DNA from: Muricoccus pecuniae
GTDB lineage: Bacteria > Pseudomonadota > Alphaproteobacteria > Acetobacterales > Acetobacteraceae
Direction of reading: 5' to 3'
NCBI RefSeq assembly: GCF_014199205.1
Contig: NZ_JACIJD010000001.1
Span: 1-64,000 of the forward strand
DNA length: 64,000 nt
A program made the position numbers and the translations under genes. Shown piece after piece: positions 36,910 to 46,297 of the stretch. The notes beneath the pieces are model-generated. The model had not been told where the DNA came from. It saw only the letters and a list, made by a program, of their open reading frames with translations, and ran no database searches. Numbering within the stretch: the first letter of the stretch is position 1; every line of letters starts with the position of its first letter.

Positions 36910-38138
36910 GCCTGGATTCCCTTCCTGCGGGCGCCTCGCGCCCCGGTGCCACCGCTTGCCACGCCGCCCGCGCCCTCGGCAAGCGGCGGCTCGGCCAGGG
37001 GAAGCAGGCGGCGCATGGCGGTGGGGAGGGCGGCGCGGGCGGCCTCCGGCTCCATCCATGCCATGCCGGGCGGAGCGGGGCTTTCCGGCACGGCGGCCTC
37101 GGCCAGGCGCATGTCGAGGTCCATATGGGTGAAGCCGTGCCGGGCCGTGCCCGGACGGAGCCGCCACCCGGCGCCAAGCAGGGGGGCGCCGGGCAGGGGA
37201 GCGTGGGGCAGGGCCTCCTCCAGCGACCAGGGCGCCCCCTCCCGCCAGGGCGTTCCCGGTATCTCCAGCATCCCGCCGAGCAGCCCTTCCGGCGGGCGGT
37301 GCCGCAGCAGCAGCCGCCCGGCGGGATCGCGGGCGAGGAAGTGCAGCCCGTGCCGCTCCCCGCGCGCCGCCTTGGGCGCCTTCACGGGCAGCGTCTCCTG
37401 GATGCCCAGCCGCTGGGCGGCGCAGTCCCCGCGCCAGGGGCAGAGGGCGCAGGCCGGCCGGCGCGGGGTGCAGATCGTGGCGCCGAGGTCGAACAGCGCC
37501 TGCACGAAGTCGCCGGGGCGGGCGCGCGCCTCCTTCTGCTCCATGAAGCGCGCGGCGGCGGGGGCGATGAGGCGGCGGGCGCCGGGCAGCGGCTCGCGGA
37601 TGGCCAGAAGGCGCGAGACCACCCGCTCCACATTGCCGTCCACGGGCACGGTGGGGCGGTCGAAGGCGATGGCGGCCACGGCGGCGGCGGTATAGGCGCC
37701 GATGCCCGGCAGCTCCCGCAACCCCGCCTCCGTGTCGGGGAAGCCGCCGCGCGCCACGACCGCCCTCGCCGCCGCGTGGAGGTTCCGGGCGCGGGCGTAG
37801 TAGCCGAGCCCCGCCCATTCCGCCGCCACCTCCTCCCAGGGCGCCCCGGCCAGGGCGCGCACATCCGGGAAGCGGGCGAGGAAGCGGGCGTAGCGCGGGC
37901 CGACGGTCGCGACCGTCGTCTGCTGGAGCATCACTTCCGAGAGCCAGATGCGGTATGGATCGCGCTCGCCGCGCGCCTCGCCCGGTGGCGCGTAGACGCG
38001 CCAGGGCAGCGTGCGGCGGTGGCGGTCGTACCAGCCCAGGAGCGGGCCGGCGGGCGGAGGATCGGGGATGGCGTCGGGCAAAGCGCGGGCAGGGGAGGGC
38101 GGGACGGGCGGCGAGTCCAGCCCCCCGGGGCGTATCAC
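36906..38138 (-). CDS. mutY: A/G-specific adenine glycosylase
   Basis: 410 aa from a GTG. The catalytic HhH-GPD domain begins near residue 32 with LLGWYDRHRRTLPWR. VMLQQTTVATV, LPGIGAYTAAAV and VDGNVERV follow. The [4Fe-4S] loop reads CTPRRPACALCPWRGDC, the exact C-x6-C-x2-C-x5-C pattern. A C-terminal NUDIX-like domain that recognises 8-oxoG spans about 245-375. It removes adenine mispaired with 8-oxoguanine. The first 30 residues are a proline-rich extension. It is divergent from the DUF721 gene, with an 18-bp repeat tract between them, and precedes bioY in the same transcript. Confidence 0.94.
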   Translation of the reverse strand: MIRPGGLDSPPVPPSPARALPDAIPDPPPAGPLLGWYDRHRRTLPWRVYAPPGEARGERDPYRIWLSEVMLQQTTVATVGPRYARFLARFPDVRALAGAPWEEVAAEWAGLGYYARARNLHAAARAVVARGGFPDTEAGLRELPGIGAYTAAAVAAIAFDRPTVPVDGNVERVVSRLLAIREPLPGARRLIAPAAARFMEQKEARARPGDFVQALFDLGATICTPRRPACALCPWRGDCAAQRLGIQETLPVKAPKAARGERHGLHFLARDPAGRLLLRHRPPEGLLGGMLEIPGTPWREGAPWSLEEALPHAPLPGAPLLGAGWRLRPGTARHGFTHMDLDMRLAEAAVPESPAPPGMAWMEPEAARAALPTAMRRLLPLAEPPLAEGAGGVASGGTGARGARRKGIQA

Positions 38139-38228
38139 GCCCCCGGGGCGTAGCGCGCGCCCGGAGCGTAGCCCTCCCCCGGAGCGTAGCGTGCCACCTG
38201 GGCATGACGCGTCCCTGGGGCAGCAGGG
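38121..38228. repeat. Degenerate 18-bp tandem repeats in the mutY/DUF721 intergenic region
   Basis: About six consecutive units of roughly 18 bp with a core like CCCCCGGGGCGTA lie between mutY and the DUF721 gene, degrading from left to right. In one plus-strand frame they read as hexapeptides (PPGRIT, PPGRSA, RPERSP, PPERSV, PPGHDA), so the period is a multiple of three. That frame continues into the DUF721 protein without a stop, but the domain starts well downstream at 38314. The tract covers the presumed divergent promoter region and the 5' end of mutY. Confidence 0.65.
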
Positions 38229-38313
38229 CTCCCCGGCGCGCGCCGCCTCGCCGCGTCGCCGTCAGCCCGCTGCCCATAATAAGGAAGCGGAGGCACCCGC
38301 CGCCCCGCCCGCC

Positions 38314-38763
38314 ATGATCGACCCCCGCCGCCCCGATCTCGGCCTGCGCCCGCTCGGCGGCTTCATCCCGCGCCTCACCCGCCCCGCCTTCAAGAAGCGC
38401 AGCCCCGCCGGTGCGCTGCTGATGGCGGACTGGGCGGGGATCGTCGGACCGGCCATCGCGGCGGTGACGGTGCCCAAGCGGCTGACGGGCGGCACGCTGA
38501 CTATCGGCTGCTCCGGCCCCGTCGCGATGGAGTTGCAGCACCTCGCGCCCCAACTCATCGGTCGCGTGAACGCGGCGCTGGGCTCGGTCACGGTGGAGAG
38601 CCTGCGCTTCGTGCAACAGGCGCCCTCGGCCGCGGCGGCCCCCCGCGCTCGCCCGGCGGCGCCCCTGCCGGATACAGTTCGTGGCGCGCTGGACACGGTT
38701 GGCAACCCCGAGTTGCGGGATGCCCTGGCAAGATTGGCGCGCGGCGTCTATCGAGCCCGCTAG
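38314..38763 (+). CDS. DUF721-family (DciA-like) protein
   Basis: 149 aa from the ATG at 38314. The open frame extends to 38011, but the upstream part is low-complexity repeat sequence antisense to mutY. The DUF721 core is seen as KRSPAGALLMADWAGIVGP, TLTIGCSGPVAMELQHLAP and LIGRVNAALG. DUF721 includes DciA, which helps load the replicative helicase DnaB in bacteria lacking DnaC. Alphaproteobacterial members are commonly located beside a DsbA-like gene and smc, as here. Confidence 0.85.
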   Translation: MIDPRRPDLGLRPLGGFIPRLTRPAFKKRSPAGALLMADWAGIVGPAIAAVTVPKRLTGGTLTIGCSGPVAMELQHLAPQLIGRVNAALGSVTVESLRFVQQAPSAAAAPRARPAAPLPDTVRGALDTVGNPELRDALARLARGVYRAR

Positions 38764-38797
38764 AATGCAGCCCCCACCAGGACGGAACCGCGGACCG

Positions 38798-39406
38798 ATG
38801 ACCACCCCCCGCCGCAGCCTTCTCCTCGCCGCGCCCGCGGCCGCGCTGATGCCCGCCGCCCTGCGCGCCCAGGGGACGGACCCCCGCCTGGGCGAGCGCT
38901 CCGCCGGCCGGCCGGACGCGCCGGTGACGGTGATCGAGTACTTCTCGCTCACCTGCTCCCACTGCGCCGCCTTCCACAACGGCACCTGGCCCGAGGTGAA
39001 GTCGAAGCTGGTGGAGACGGGCAAGGTCCGGATGGTCTGGCGCGACTTCCCGCTGGACCAGGTGGCGCTCGCCGCCGCCGTCGTCGCCCGCGCCCTGCCG
39101 GCGGAGCGCTACGAGGGCTTCATCAGCGCCCTCTTCACCTCGCAGGACCGCTGGGCCTTCTCGCGCGGCGCCGACCATGTCGCAGAGATCGCCAAGGTCG
39201 CGGCGCTGGCCGGGATGAGCCGCGCCCAGGTGGACGCCGCCCTGGCCGACCAGACGCTGCAGCGCGGGATCCTCGAGATCCGCATGAAGGGGCAGCAGGA
39301 GCACAACGTCGCCTCCACCCCCACCTTCGTCTTCAACGGCCGTCCCCAGGCGGGCGCGGTGAGCTACGAGCGCTTCGCCGAGCTGGCGGGCGTCTCCGGC
39401 GGCTGA
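38798..39406 (+). CDS. DsbA-family thioredoxin-like protein
   Basis: 202 aa. A signal peptide (residues about 1-24, with RRSLLLAAPAAALMPAALRAQ) indicates periplasmic location. The active site is CSHC (C53-C56) in the Thioredoxin_4 fold, with a cis-proline in STPTFVFNG. It probably oxidises or isomerises disulfides of exported proteins. It follows the DUF721 gene by 34 bp and precedes smc by 13 bp, so the three are likely co-transcribed. Confidence 0.9.
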   Translation: MTTPRRSLLLAAPAAALMPAALRAQGTDPRLGERSAGRPDAPVTVIEYFSLTCSHCAAFHNGTWPEVKSKLVETGKVRMVWRDFPLDQVALAAAVVARALPAERYEGFISALFTSQDRWAFSRGADHVAEIAKVAALAGMSRAQVDAALADQTLQRGILEIRMKGQQEHNVASTPTFVFNGRPQAGAVSYERFAELAGVSGG

Positions 39407-39419
39407 TTCCCGGAAGCCG

Positions 39420-42400
39420 ATGGACACCAACCCCGCCACCCTGCCCGGGGCCGAGCCCCTGGAGAGCCACGAGGAAGGCGCAGAGCTTGCGCCCTCGGGC
39501 GCAGCGATTGCGCCCGGGGATCGGGCGCGCGCCGACGCCTCCCTCGCGGATGCGGGGGAGGGGGACGCCGGGGATGAAGACGAGCGGGACGGCACCCGCC
39601 AGCCCCGCACCGCCACCCTCTCGCGCCTCCGCATCGCCGGCTTCAAGTCCTTCGCGGAAGCCACGACCGTGGAGGTCATGCCGGGGCTGACGGGGATCGT
39701 CGGGCCGAATGGCTGCGGCAAGTCCAACGTGGTCGAGGCCCTGCGCTGGGCCATGGGCGAGACCAACGCCCGGGCCATGCGCGGCGGGGAGATGGACGAC
39801 GTCATCTTCGCCGGCACCTCCTCCCGCCCCGGCCGCAACCAGGCCGAGGTGACGCTGAGCCTGGAGGAGGCCGCCGGCCTCGCCCCGCCGCCGAACGCCG
39901 AGGCGGCGGAGCTGGAGATCACCCGCAAGATCGAGCGCGGCGCGGGCACGGGCTACCGCATCAACGGGCGCGAGGCGCGCGGGCGCGACGTCGCCACCCT
40001 CTTCGCCGATATCGGCTCGGGCGCGCGCGCCTCGGGCATGGTCAGCCAGGGGCGCGTCGCTGCGCTGATCGGCGCGAAGCCGGAGGAGCGGCGATCGGTG
40101 CTGGAGGAGGCCGCCGGCACCGCCGGCCTCCGCGCCCGCCGCCACGAGGCCGAGCTGAAGCTCCGCCAGGCCGAGACGAACCTCACCCGCGCCGACGACC
40201 TCCGCACCCAGTTGGAGACGCAGCGGGAGAGCCTGAAGAAGCAGGCAAGGCAGGCCGCGCGCTACCGCAACCTCTCCGGCCTCACCCGCGCCGCAGAGGC
40301 GGAGTGGATGGCGCTCCTGGCCGCCCGCGCCGAGGGGCAGCTCCTCGCCTCCCGCCACGCGCTGGACGCCGCCCGCGCTGCTACCAAGGCCGCCGAGGCC
40401 GCCGCCGAGACCGCGACCCGCCGGGCGCATGCCGCCGAGATGGCGCTGCCCGGCCCGCGCGCCGCCGAGGCCGCCGCCCGCACCGCGCTGGAGCGCCGCC
40501 GGGTGGAGGGCGAGGGGCTGGCCGCCGCCGAGGCCCGCGCCCGCGCCGCGCTGGACGCCGCCACCGGCCGCCTCGCCCAGATCGGGGCCGACCACGCCCA
40601 TGCCGCCGCCGTGGTGCACGATGCCGAGGCCGCCGAGGCGCGGCTGAACGCCGAGGCCGGGGAGATCGCCGCCGCCCTCGCCGCCCTGCCCGCGCGGGCG
40701 GAGGCCGCCGCCGGCCGCCTCGCCCTGGCCGAGGACGCGGCCCGCGCCGCCGAGGCCGAGGCCGAGCGGAAGGCCGAGGCCGCCTCGGAGGCCGCCCTCG
40801 CCTTCGAGCGGCTGCAGGACGCCTGCCGCGCCGCCGAGGCCACCACCCGCCGCCTCGCCGCCGAAACGGCGCGGCTGGAGGAGGAGCGGGCGAAGGCCCT
40901 GGCCGCGAATGTCCTCCCCGAGGCGCTGTCGAGCGCCGCGGCCGAGGTGGCGAATGCCGACGCCGCCCTCTCCCGCGCCCGCGCCGATTTCGAGCGCGCC
41001 GAGGCCGCCCGCGCCGCCGCCGCCGCCGCCGAGGCCGAGGCGAAGCGCGCCGCCGCCGCCGCCGAGGCCGACGAGGCCGCCGCCCGCGAGGCCGCCCGCA
41101 CCGCCACCGAGCGCGCCCGCCGCGCCGCCGAGGGCCACGAGCGCCTGAAGCGGGAGCACGAGGCGGCCCTCGCGGCCTGCATCCCCGCCGAGCGCCAGGA
41201 GGCCGCGCGCCGCGAGGAGGCCGAGGCCGCCCGCGCCGCCGAGGCCGCCGCCGACGCGCTGACGGAGGCCGAGACCGCGCGCGCCGGGGCCGCCGCCGCC
41301 CTTTCCCGCGCCCGCACCGCCGAATCCGAGGCCGGCGCCGCCCGCGCCCGCGCCGCCGCCGAGGCGCAGGGCCTCGCCGCCCTGCTGCGGGCGGGGGAGA
41401 GCGGCGGTGCCGTGCCGATCCTCGATTCCGTCACCGTGCCCGCCGGGCTGGAGGCCGCGCTCGGCGCCGCCCTGGGCGAGGGGCTGGACTGCCCGGCCGA
41501 TCCGAAGGCGCCGCGCCACTGGCGCGCCCTGCCGCCGCTGGAAGCCGCCCCGCCCCTGCCGGAGGGGGCGGTGCCGCTCTCCGGCCTCGTCCAGGCGCCG
41601 CCGGAACTGGCCCGCGCGCTGTCGCAGATCGGGCTGGTGGAGGACGAGGCGCGCGGCCCGGCCATGCAGGCCGTGCTGGCGCCGGGCCAGGCGCTCGTCG
41701 CCCGCAGCGGCGGCTTCTGGCGCTGGGACGGGCACGGGGCCAATCCCGGCGCCCCGAGCGCGGGGGCCGAGCGCCTGCGCCAGCGCAACCGCCTGCGCGC
41801 GCGGGAAGCGGCGCGGGACGCGGCCGAGGTGGCGCTGACGGCGGCGCGGACCGAGGCCGAGGCCGCGAAGGCCGCCGAGGCAGGGGCCTCCGCCGCCGAG
41901 AACGCGGCCCGCAACGCGCGCCGGGAGGCCGAGGCGCGGCTGGCCCGGGCGCGGGGGGAGGCGTCCCGCCTCGCCGCGAGCGCGGCGCTGGCCGATAGCC
42001 GCCTCTCCGCTCTCGCCCCCGCGCTGGAGCGCGCGGCGGCCGAGCGAGCGGAGGCCGAGCGGGCGCTGGAGGCCGCGAAGGCCGCCCAGGCCGCGGTGCC
42101 GGACGCCGCCGCCGCCCGCGCTGCGCGGGACGCCGCCGTGGCGGCCCTGCGCGGGGCGAGCGCCGCCGAGGAGGCCGCCCGCCAAGCGCGCCGGGCGGCG
42201 GAGAACCGGCTGGACGCCGCCCGCGGCGCGCAATCCGCCCTCGCCTCGCGCGCCGCGGCGGCCGAGGGGCGGCTGGCGGCGCTGGAGCCTCAGATCGCGC
42301 GCTTGGCCGAAGGGCGCGCCGAGGTGGAAGCCGCGCGCCTGGCCGTGGAGGAGGCCGCGAAGGACAACCCCGATCCCGAGATCGCCCGCGCGGAGGCCGG

Positions 42401-43604
42401 GGCCGCCCGCGCCGCCCTCGCCGAGGCCCGGCGCGAGGAGGCCGAGGCCCGCGCCGCACGGCTCGCCCTGGAGGCGGAGGGGGAGCGGCTCTCGGAGCGC
42501 CGCGCCGCGCTGGAGGCCGAGGCCGCCTCCTGGGCCGGGCGCCGGGCCGATGCCTCGGCGCGGCTGATCGAGCTGACGGCCCGGCAGGAGGCCGCCGCTA
42601 TCGAGGCCGCCGCCGCCGCCGACGCGCCGGAGGAAGCGGCCGCCCTGTTGGCGAGCGCCGCGCGGATGCTGGCCGAGGTGGAGGCCGCCCATGCCGGGGC
42701 CGCCGCCGCCCTGCTCGCCGCCGAGACCGAGGCGCGGGAGGCCGCGGAGGCCCGGCGCCTAGCGGACGCCGCCTTCGCCGCCGCGCGCGAGGCCCAGGCC
42801 CGGGCCGACGGCAACGCCGCCCGCGCGGAGGACGAGGGCCGCGCGGTGGCCACCCGCATCATGGAGCGCCTCGGCCCCGATGCCGAGCTGCCCGAGCCGC
42901 CCGAGGATCTCTCCGACGCCGCCGAGGAGAGGGCGCGTCGCAAGGCCGAGCGCCTGGCCCGGGAGCGCGAGGAGATGGGCCCCGTGAACCTCCGCGCCGA
43001 GGTGGAGATGGCCGAGGTGGAGGAGCGCCTCCTTAACCTGGAGCGCGAGCGGGAGGAGATCGGCCATGCCATCGCCAAGCTCCGCGGCTCCATCGGCCAC
43101 CTGAACCGCGAGGGGCGGGAGCGGCTGCGCGCGGTGTTCGAGCGGGTGGACGGCGAGTTCCGTGCCCTCTTCACCCGCCTCTTCGGCGGCGGGCGGGCGC
43201 ATCTCGCCCTCGTCGGCTCGGACGACGTGCTGGAGGCCGGGCTGGAAATCTATGCGGAGCCGCCGGGGAAGAAGCTCTCCTCCCTCTCCCTTCTCTCCGG
43301 CGGGGAGCAGGCGCTGACGGCGCTCTCCCTCATCTTCGCCGTGTTTCGCTGCCAGCCCGCCCCGGTCTGCGTGCTGGACGAGGTGGACGCGCCGCTGGAC
43401 GACGCCAATGTCGAGCGCCTGTGCAACCTGCTGGAGGCGATGACGGAGGGCGGGACGCGCTTCCTCGTCGTCACCCACCACCCCCTGACCATGGCGCGGA
43501 TGCACCGGCTCTACGGCGTGACGATGCAGGAGCGGGGCGTGTCGCGGCTGCTCTCGGTGGATCTCGGCCGGGCGGTGGAGCTGGCCGAGGCGGGAGCGGC
43601 CTGA
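39420..43604 (+). CDS. smc: Chromosome segregation protein SMC, long variant
   Basis: 1394 aa, against about 1150-1190 for most bacterial SMC. A 66-residue acidic extension precedes the ATPase head ([12 protein letters not shown]). Walker A is GPNGCGKSN (95-103). Long coiled coils, extraordinarily rich in Ala, Glu and Arg, occupy about 230-660 and 780-1180. A compact, proline-containing hinge-like stretch lies about 660-780. The C-terminal head has the [16 protein letters not shown] signature and Walker [15 protein letters not shown]. With ScpA/ScpB (not here) it compacts and segregates the chromosome. The coil DNA consists largely of GCC, GAG and CGC codons, which gives long shadow frames on other strands. 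Confidence 0.94.
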   Translation: MDTNPATLPGAEPLESHEEGAELAPSGAAIAPGDRARADASLADAGEGDAGDEDERDGTRQPRTATLSRLRIAGFKSFAEATTVEVMPGLTGIVGPNGCGKSNVVEALRWAMGETNARAMRGGEMDDVIFAGTSSRPGRNQAEVTLSLEEAAGLAPPPNAEAAELEITRKIERGAGTGYRINGREARGRDVATLFADIGSGARASGMVSQGRVAALIGAKPEERRSVLEEAAGTAGLRARRHEAELKLRQAETNLTRADDLRTQLETQRESLKKQARQAARYRNLSGLTRAAEAEWMALLAARAEGQLLASRHALDAARAATKAAEAAAETATRRAHAAEMALPGPRAAEAAARTALERRRVEGEGLAAAEARARAALDAATGRLAQIGADHAHAAAVVHDAEAAEARLNAEAGEIAAALAALPARAEAAAGRLALAEDAARAAEAEAERKAEAASEAALAFERLQDACRAAEATTRRLAAETARLEEERAKALAANVLPEALSSAAAEVANADAALSRARADFERAEAARAAAAAAEAEAKRAAAAAEADEAAAREAARTATERARRAAEGHERLKREHEAALAACIPAERQEAARREEAEAARAAEAAADALTEAETARAGAAAALSRARTAESEAGAARARAAAEAQGLAALLRAGESGGAVPILDSVTVPAGLEAALGAALGEGLDCPADPKAPRHWRALPPLEAAPPLPEGAVPLSGLVQAPPELARALSQIGLVEDEARGPAMQAVLAPGQALVARSGGFWRWDGHGANPGAPSAGAERLRQRNRLRAREAARDAAEVALTAARTEAEAAKAAEAGASAAENAARNARREAEARLARARGEASRLAASAALADSRLSALAPALERAAAERAEAERALEAAKAAQAAVPDAAAARAARDAAVAALRGASAAEEAARQARRAAENRLDAARGAQSALASRAAAAEGRLAALEPQIARLAEGRAEVEAARLAVEEAAKDNPDPEIARAEAGAARAALAEARREEAEARAARLALEAEGERLSERRAALEAEAASWAGRRADASARLIELTARQEAAAIEAAAAADAPEEAAALLASAARMLAEVEAAHAGAAAALLAAETEAREAAEARRLADAAFAAAREAQARADGNAARAEDEGRAVATRIMERLGPDAELPEPPEDLSDAAEERARRKAERLAREREEMGPVNLRAEVEMAEVEERLLNLEREREEIGHAIAKLRGSIGHLNREGRERLRAVFERVDGEFRALFTRLFGGGRAHLALVGSDDVLEAGLEIYAEPPGKKLSSLSLLSGGEQALTALSLIFAVFRCQPAPVCVLDEVDAPLDDANVERLCNLLEAMTEGGTRFLVVTHHPLTMARMHRLYGVTMQERGVSRLLSVDLGRAVELAEAGAA

Positions 43605-43719
43605 GGCCGGCGTCCCGGAGCTGGCACCCTGGCGGCCTTCGCCCCGGCCGGGCTTCGCGCTATGGGGATGCGGCGCTCCCGTTGCGGGGCGCGGCGGGCA
43701 GAGGAGATCCGGCGCGACC

Positions 43720-44364
43720 ATGGACCAGGCGATCCACCCCCGGCTCACCCTGCTCTCCCATCCGCTGGTGCAGCACAAGCTGACCATCATGCGGCGGCGG
43801 GAGACCTCCACGGGCGAGTTCCGCTCCCTCGCCCGCGAGGTCAGCCTGCTGATGGCCTATGAGCTGACGCGCGACCTGCCAATCGAGCGCGTGCCCATCG
43901 ACACCCCGCTGGAGCCGATGATGGCGCCCTCCATCGCGGGGAAGAAGCTCTGCATCGTCTCCATCCTGCGGGCAGGCGACGGCATCGCCTCGGGGATGCT
44001 GGACCTCGTTCCCTCCGCGCGGGTGGGGCATATCGGCCTCTACCGCGATCCCGTGACGCAGCGCCCGGTGGAGTACTACCTGAAGCTGCCCGAGGACGTG
44101 GCCGAGCGGCTGGTGATCGTGGTGGACCCGATGCTGGCCACCGGCCATTCCGCGGCCGCGGCGCTCGGCAAGCTGAAGGCGGCGGGCTGCGCCAACCTGC
44201 GCTTCGCCTGCCTGCTGGCGGTGCCGGAGGGGCTGAAGGTCCTCGCCGCCGCCCATCCGGACGTGCCCGTCTTCGCCTGCGCCGTGGACCGCGCGCTGGA
44301 CGAGCACGCCTATATCCGCCCCGGCCTCGGCGATGCCGGGGACCGGCTCTTCGGCACGAAATAG
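43720..44364 (+). CDS. upp: Uracil phosphoribosyltransferase
   Basis: 214 aa. The PRPP-binding loop is [18 protein letters not shown] and the uracil-binding C-terminus is [17 protein letters not shown], both standard for Upp. [13 protein letters not shown] is the second conserved stretch. It converts uracil plus PRPP to UMP in pyrimidine salvage. No uracil permease is adjacent. Start ATG at 43720 follows GGAGATCCGGCGCGACC. Confidence 0.96.
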   Translation: MDQAIHPRLTLLSHPLVQHKLTIMRRRETSTGEFRSLAREVSLLMAYELTRDLPIERVPIDTPLEPMMAPSIAGKKLCIVSILRAGDGIASGMLDLVPSARVGHIGLYRDPVTQRPVEYYLKLPEDVAERLVIVVDPMLATGHSAAAALGKLKAAGCANLRFACLLAVPEGLKVLAAAHPDVPVFACAVDRALDEHAYIRPGLGDAGDRLFGTK

Positions 44365-44445
44365 AGCCGGGAAGCCCCGCCGTCCCCGGCCCGCTTGATC
44401 ATCCTTCCGCCGCGCTCCAGCCTCGCGGCGGTTGAAGGAGACCCC

Positions 44446-45474
44446 ATGCCGATCGCCCGCCGCGCCGCCCAGCTCCTGCCGGGGGTCCTGCTCTGCGCCC
44501 TCGTCACCCTCGCGGCGCTCGGGCTGGCCCGGCTGGAGGCGGCGCTGTTCGGCCGCGCCTGGGTGGAGGCGCTGGTGCTCGCCATCCTGCTCGGCGCCGC
44601 CATCCGCACGGCCTGGCAGCCCGGGCCGCGCTGGAAGCCGGGGATCGACTTCTCGGCGAAGGTGCTGCTGGAGGCGGCTGTGGTGCTGCTAGGCGCCTCG
44701 CTGAGCACGGCCACGGTTCTCGCGGTCGGGCCGGCGATGCTGGCGGGGATCGCGCTGGTGGTCGCCGTCGGGATTCTCTCGAGCTACGGGCTGTGCCGGT
44801 TCTTCGGCCTGCCCTGGCGCATGGCGGTGCTGGTGGCCTGCGGCAACTCGATCTGCGGCAACTCGGCCATCGCGGCCGTGGCGCCGGTGGTGGGGGCGGA
44901 CGGGCGGGACGTCGCGGCCTCCATCGCCTTCACCGCCGTGCTCGGCGTCGCGGTGGTGCTGAGCCTGCCGCTCCTCGTGCCCGTCCTCGGCCTCAGCCCC
45001 GGGCAGTACGGGGTGCTCGCGGGGCTCACCGTCTATGCCGTGCCGCAGGTGCTGGCGGCGACCGCGCCCGTCTCGGCGCTCAGCGTGCAGGTCGGGACGC
45101 TGGTGAAGCTGGTGCGCGTGCTCATGCTCGGGCCGGTCGTGGTGGTGCTCTCCCTGCTGGCGCCACGGCTGCGGGGAGAGGCGGGGCGGCCCTCGCCGCG
45201 TCCCTCGGTCGCGCGGCTGGTGCCCTGGTTCATCCTCGGCTTCCTCGGCCTCGCCCTGCTGCGGTCGGCCGGCATGGTGCCGGAGGCGGCGCTGGCGCCG
45301 GCGGCGGCGCTGGCCACGGCGCTCACCCTTCTCTCCATGGCCGCCCTCGGCCTGGGCGTGGACGTGCGCACGGTGGCGCGCTCGGGCGGTCGGGTGATCG
45401 CGGCGGCGGTGGCCTCGCTGCTCGTGCTCGGGACGATCAGCCTGGCGCTGATCCGGCTGCTCGGCGTGGCATGA
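44446..45474 (+). CDS. YeiH-family (UPF0324) putative sulfate exporter
   Basis: 342 aa from the ATG at 44446, which has GAAGGAG 5 nt upstream. About ten hydrophobic segments. Family motifs: LLEAAVVLLGASLS, VACGNSICGNSAIAAVAPV (conserved SICGxSA) and GLTVYAVPQVLAA. The family is annotated as putative sulfate exporter on weak evidence; the true substrate is not established. Convergent with the flavin-reductase gene of the nic locus. Confidence 0.85.
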   Translation: MPIARRAAQLLPGVLLCALVTLAALGLARLEAALFGRAWVEALVLAILLGAAIRTAWQPGPRWKPGIDFSAKVLLEAAVVLLGASLSTATVLAVGPAMLAGIALVVAVGILSSYGLCRFFGLPWRMAVLVACGNSICGNSAIAAVAPVVGADGRDVAASIAFTAVLGVAVVLSLPLLVPVLGLSPGQYGVLAGLTVYAVPQVLAATAPVSALSVQVGTLVKLVRVLMLGPVVVVLSLLAPRLRGEAGRPSPRPSVARLVPWFILGFLGLALLRSAGMVPEAALAPAAALATALTLLSMAALGLGVDVRTVARSGGRVIAAAVASLLVLGTISLALIRLLGVA

Positions 45475-45499
45475 GGCGGGGAGGGAGTCCCCCCGGCGC

Positions 45500-46114
45500 T
45501 CAGCCGAGGGTCGGGCGGATCATCTCGAACATCTCGCCTATCTCGGCATAGTCGCCGCGATAGCCGCAGCGGCCGATGGGGCGGGCGGCCTTGGTGTCGA
45601 AGATGCCGTCGCGGAGATAGGCGCGGTCGATATGCACGCCGACGACCTGCCCGAGCACGAGATGCGTCTCCAGCGCCGCGCCATCGAGGTTCTTCAACGG
45701 CACGACCTGGAGCAGCCTGCATTCCAGCGCGGCCGGCGTGTTCGCGACGCGCGGCGGCCTCACGAGGCGCGAGGGCGCGGCCTCGATGCCGGCGAAGGTC
45801 ATCTCGGACTCGCCGTACGGCAGCGGCGCGCTGCTGCGGTTCATCACCTCGGCCAGCGGGCGCGTGGCGAGGTTGCAGACGAACTCGCCCGTGGCCTCCA
45901 CGTTCCGCAGGCTGTCCTTGCGCCCCTCGCTCGCGAAGCCGACGATCGGCGGGTTGGAGTTGAAGGCGTTGAAGAAGCTGTAGGGCGCGAGGTTCACGCG
46001 CCCCTCCGCATCCACCGTACTGATCCAGCCGATGGGCCGCGGCGCGACGATCGCCTTGAAAGGATCATGGGGAAGTCCGTGGCCGAGGCGGGGTTCGTAG
46101 AAGTGCTGGTCCAT
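45500..46114 (-). CDS. Flavin-reductase-like (DIM6/NTAB) FMN-binding protein
   Basis: 204 aa from the ATG at 46114; the frame reaches 46165 but the domain starts at MDQHFYEPRLGHGLPHDPF. The FMN-binding split-barrel fold is indicated by KAIVAPRPIGWISTVDAEGRVNLAPYSFFN and FVCNLATRPLAEVMNRSS. Such proteins supply reduced FMN to two-component monooxygenases or have their own oxidoreductase role. It is divergent from nicX across a promoter that carries the TetR-type palindrome, so it is probably co-regulated with nicotinate degradation. NicC is a single-component enzyme and would not need it, so its task here is open. Confidence 0.85.
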   Translation of the reverse strand: MDQHFYEPRLGHGLPHDPFKAIVAPRPIGWISTVDAEGRVNLAPYSFFNAFNSNPPIVGFASEGRKDSLRNVEATGEFVCNLATRPLAEVMNRSSAPLPYGESEMTFAGIEAAPSRLVRPPRVANTPAALECRLLQVVPLKNLDGAALETHLVLGQVVGVHIDRAYLRDGIFDTKAARPIGRCGYRGDYAEIGEMFEMIRPTLG

Positions 46115-46246
46115 CGGGCCTTCCGGAATTGTGCAGGAAATGGTCACCACCTCTGCCAGATGCATGCGGCATGGGCGAGGGGCGGTGCGGGTGCGACAGG
46201 ATCGCCGGTTCGTGAGGCGGATTTCCGCTTTCGGCCGCGCCGTTCG

Positions 46247-46264
46247 TAACTGTACGCTCAGTTA
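46247..46264. promoter_or_regulatory. TetR-type operator, site 1 (nicX / flavin-reductase promoter)
   Basis: TAACTGTACGCTCAGTTA has perfect 6-bp arms TAACTG/CAGTTA around a 6-bp centre. It ends 33 bp before the nicX ATG and lies about 130 bp from the divergent flavin-reductase start. Read on the opposite strand it is TAACTGAGCGTACAGTTA, identical to site 2 (55917-55934) at 16 of 18 positions. Two such sites, nearly 10 kb apart at matching distances from start codons in one locus with a TetR gene, are strong evidence for an operator. Confidence 0.82.
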
Positions 46265-46297
46265 GTTCGGGCGAGAAGCAAGCGGAAGGGGTTGGCC

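Noticed and set aside
39333-42692. 1119-codon Gly-rich minus-strand frame opposite smc
   Set aside because: It only reflects the GCC/GAG codon pattern of the SMC coiled coil.
40340-42800. GCC-rich near-microsatellite DNA considered as a tandem repeat
   Set aside because: It is coding sequence for Ala-rich coiled coils with irregular period; no fixed repeat unit.
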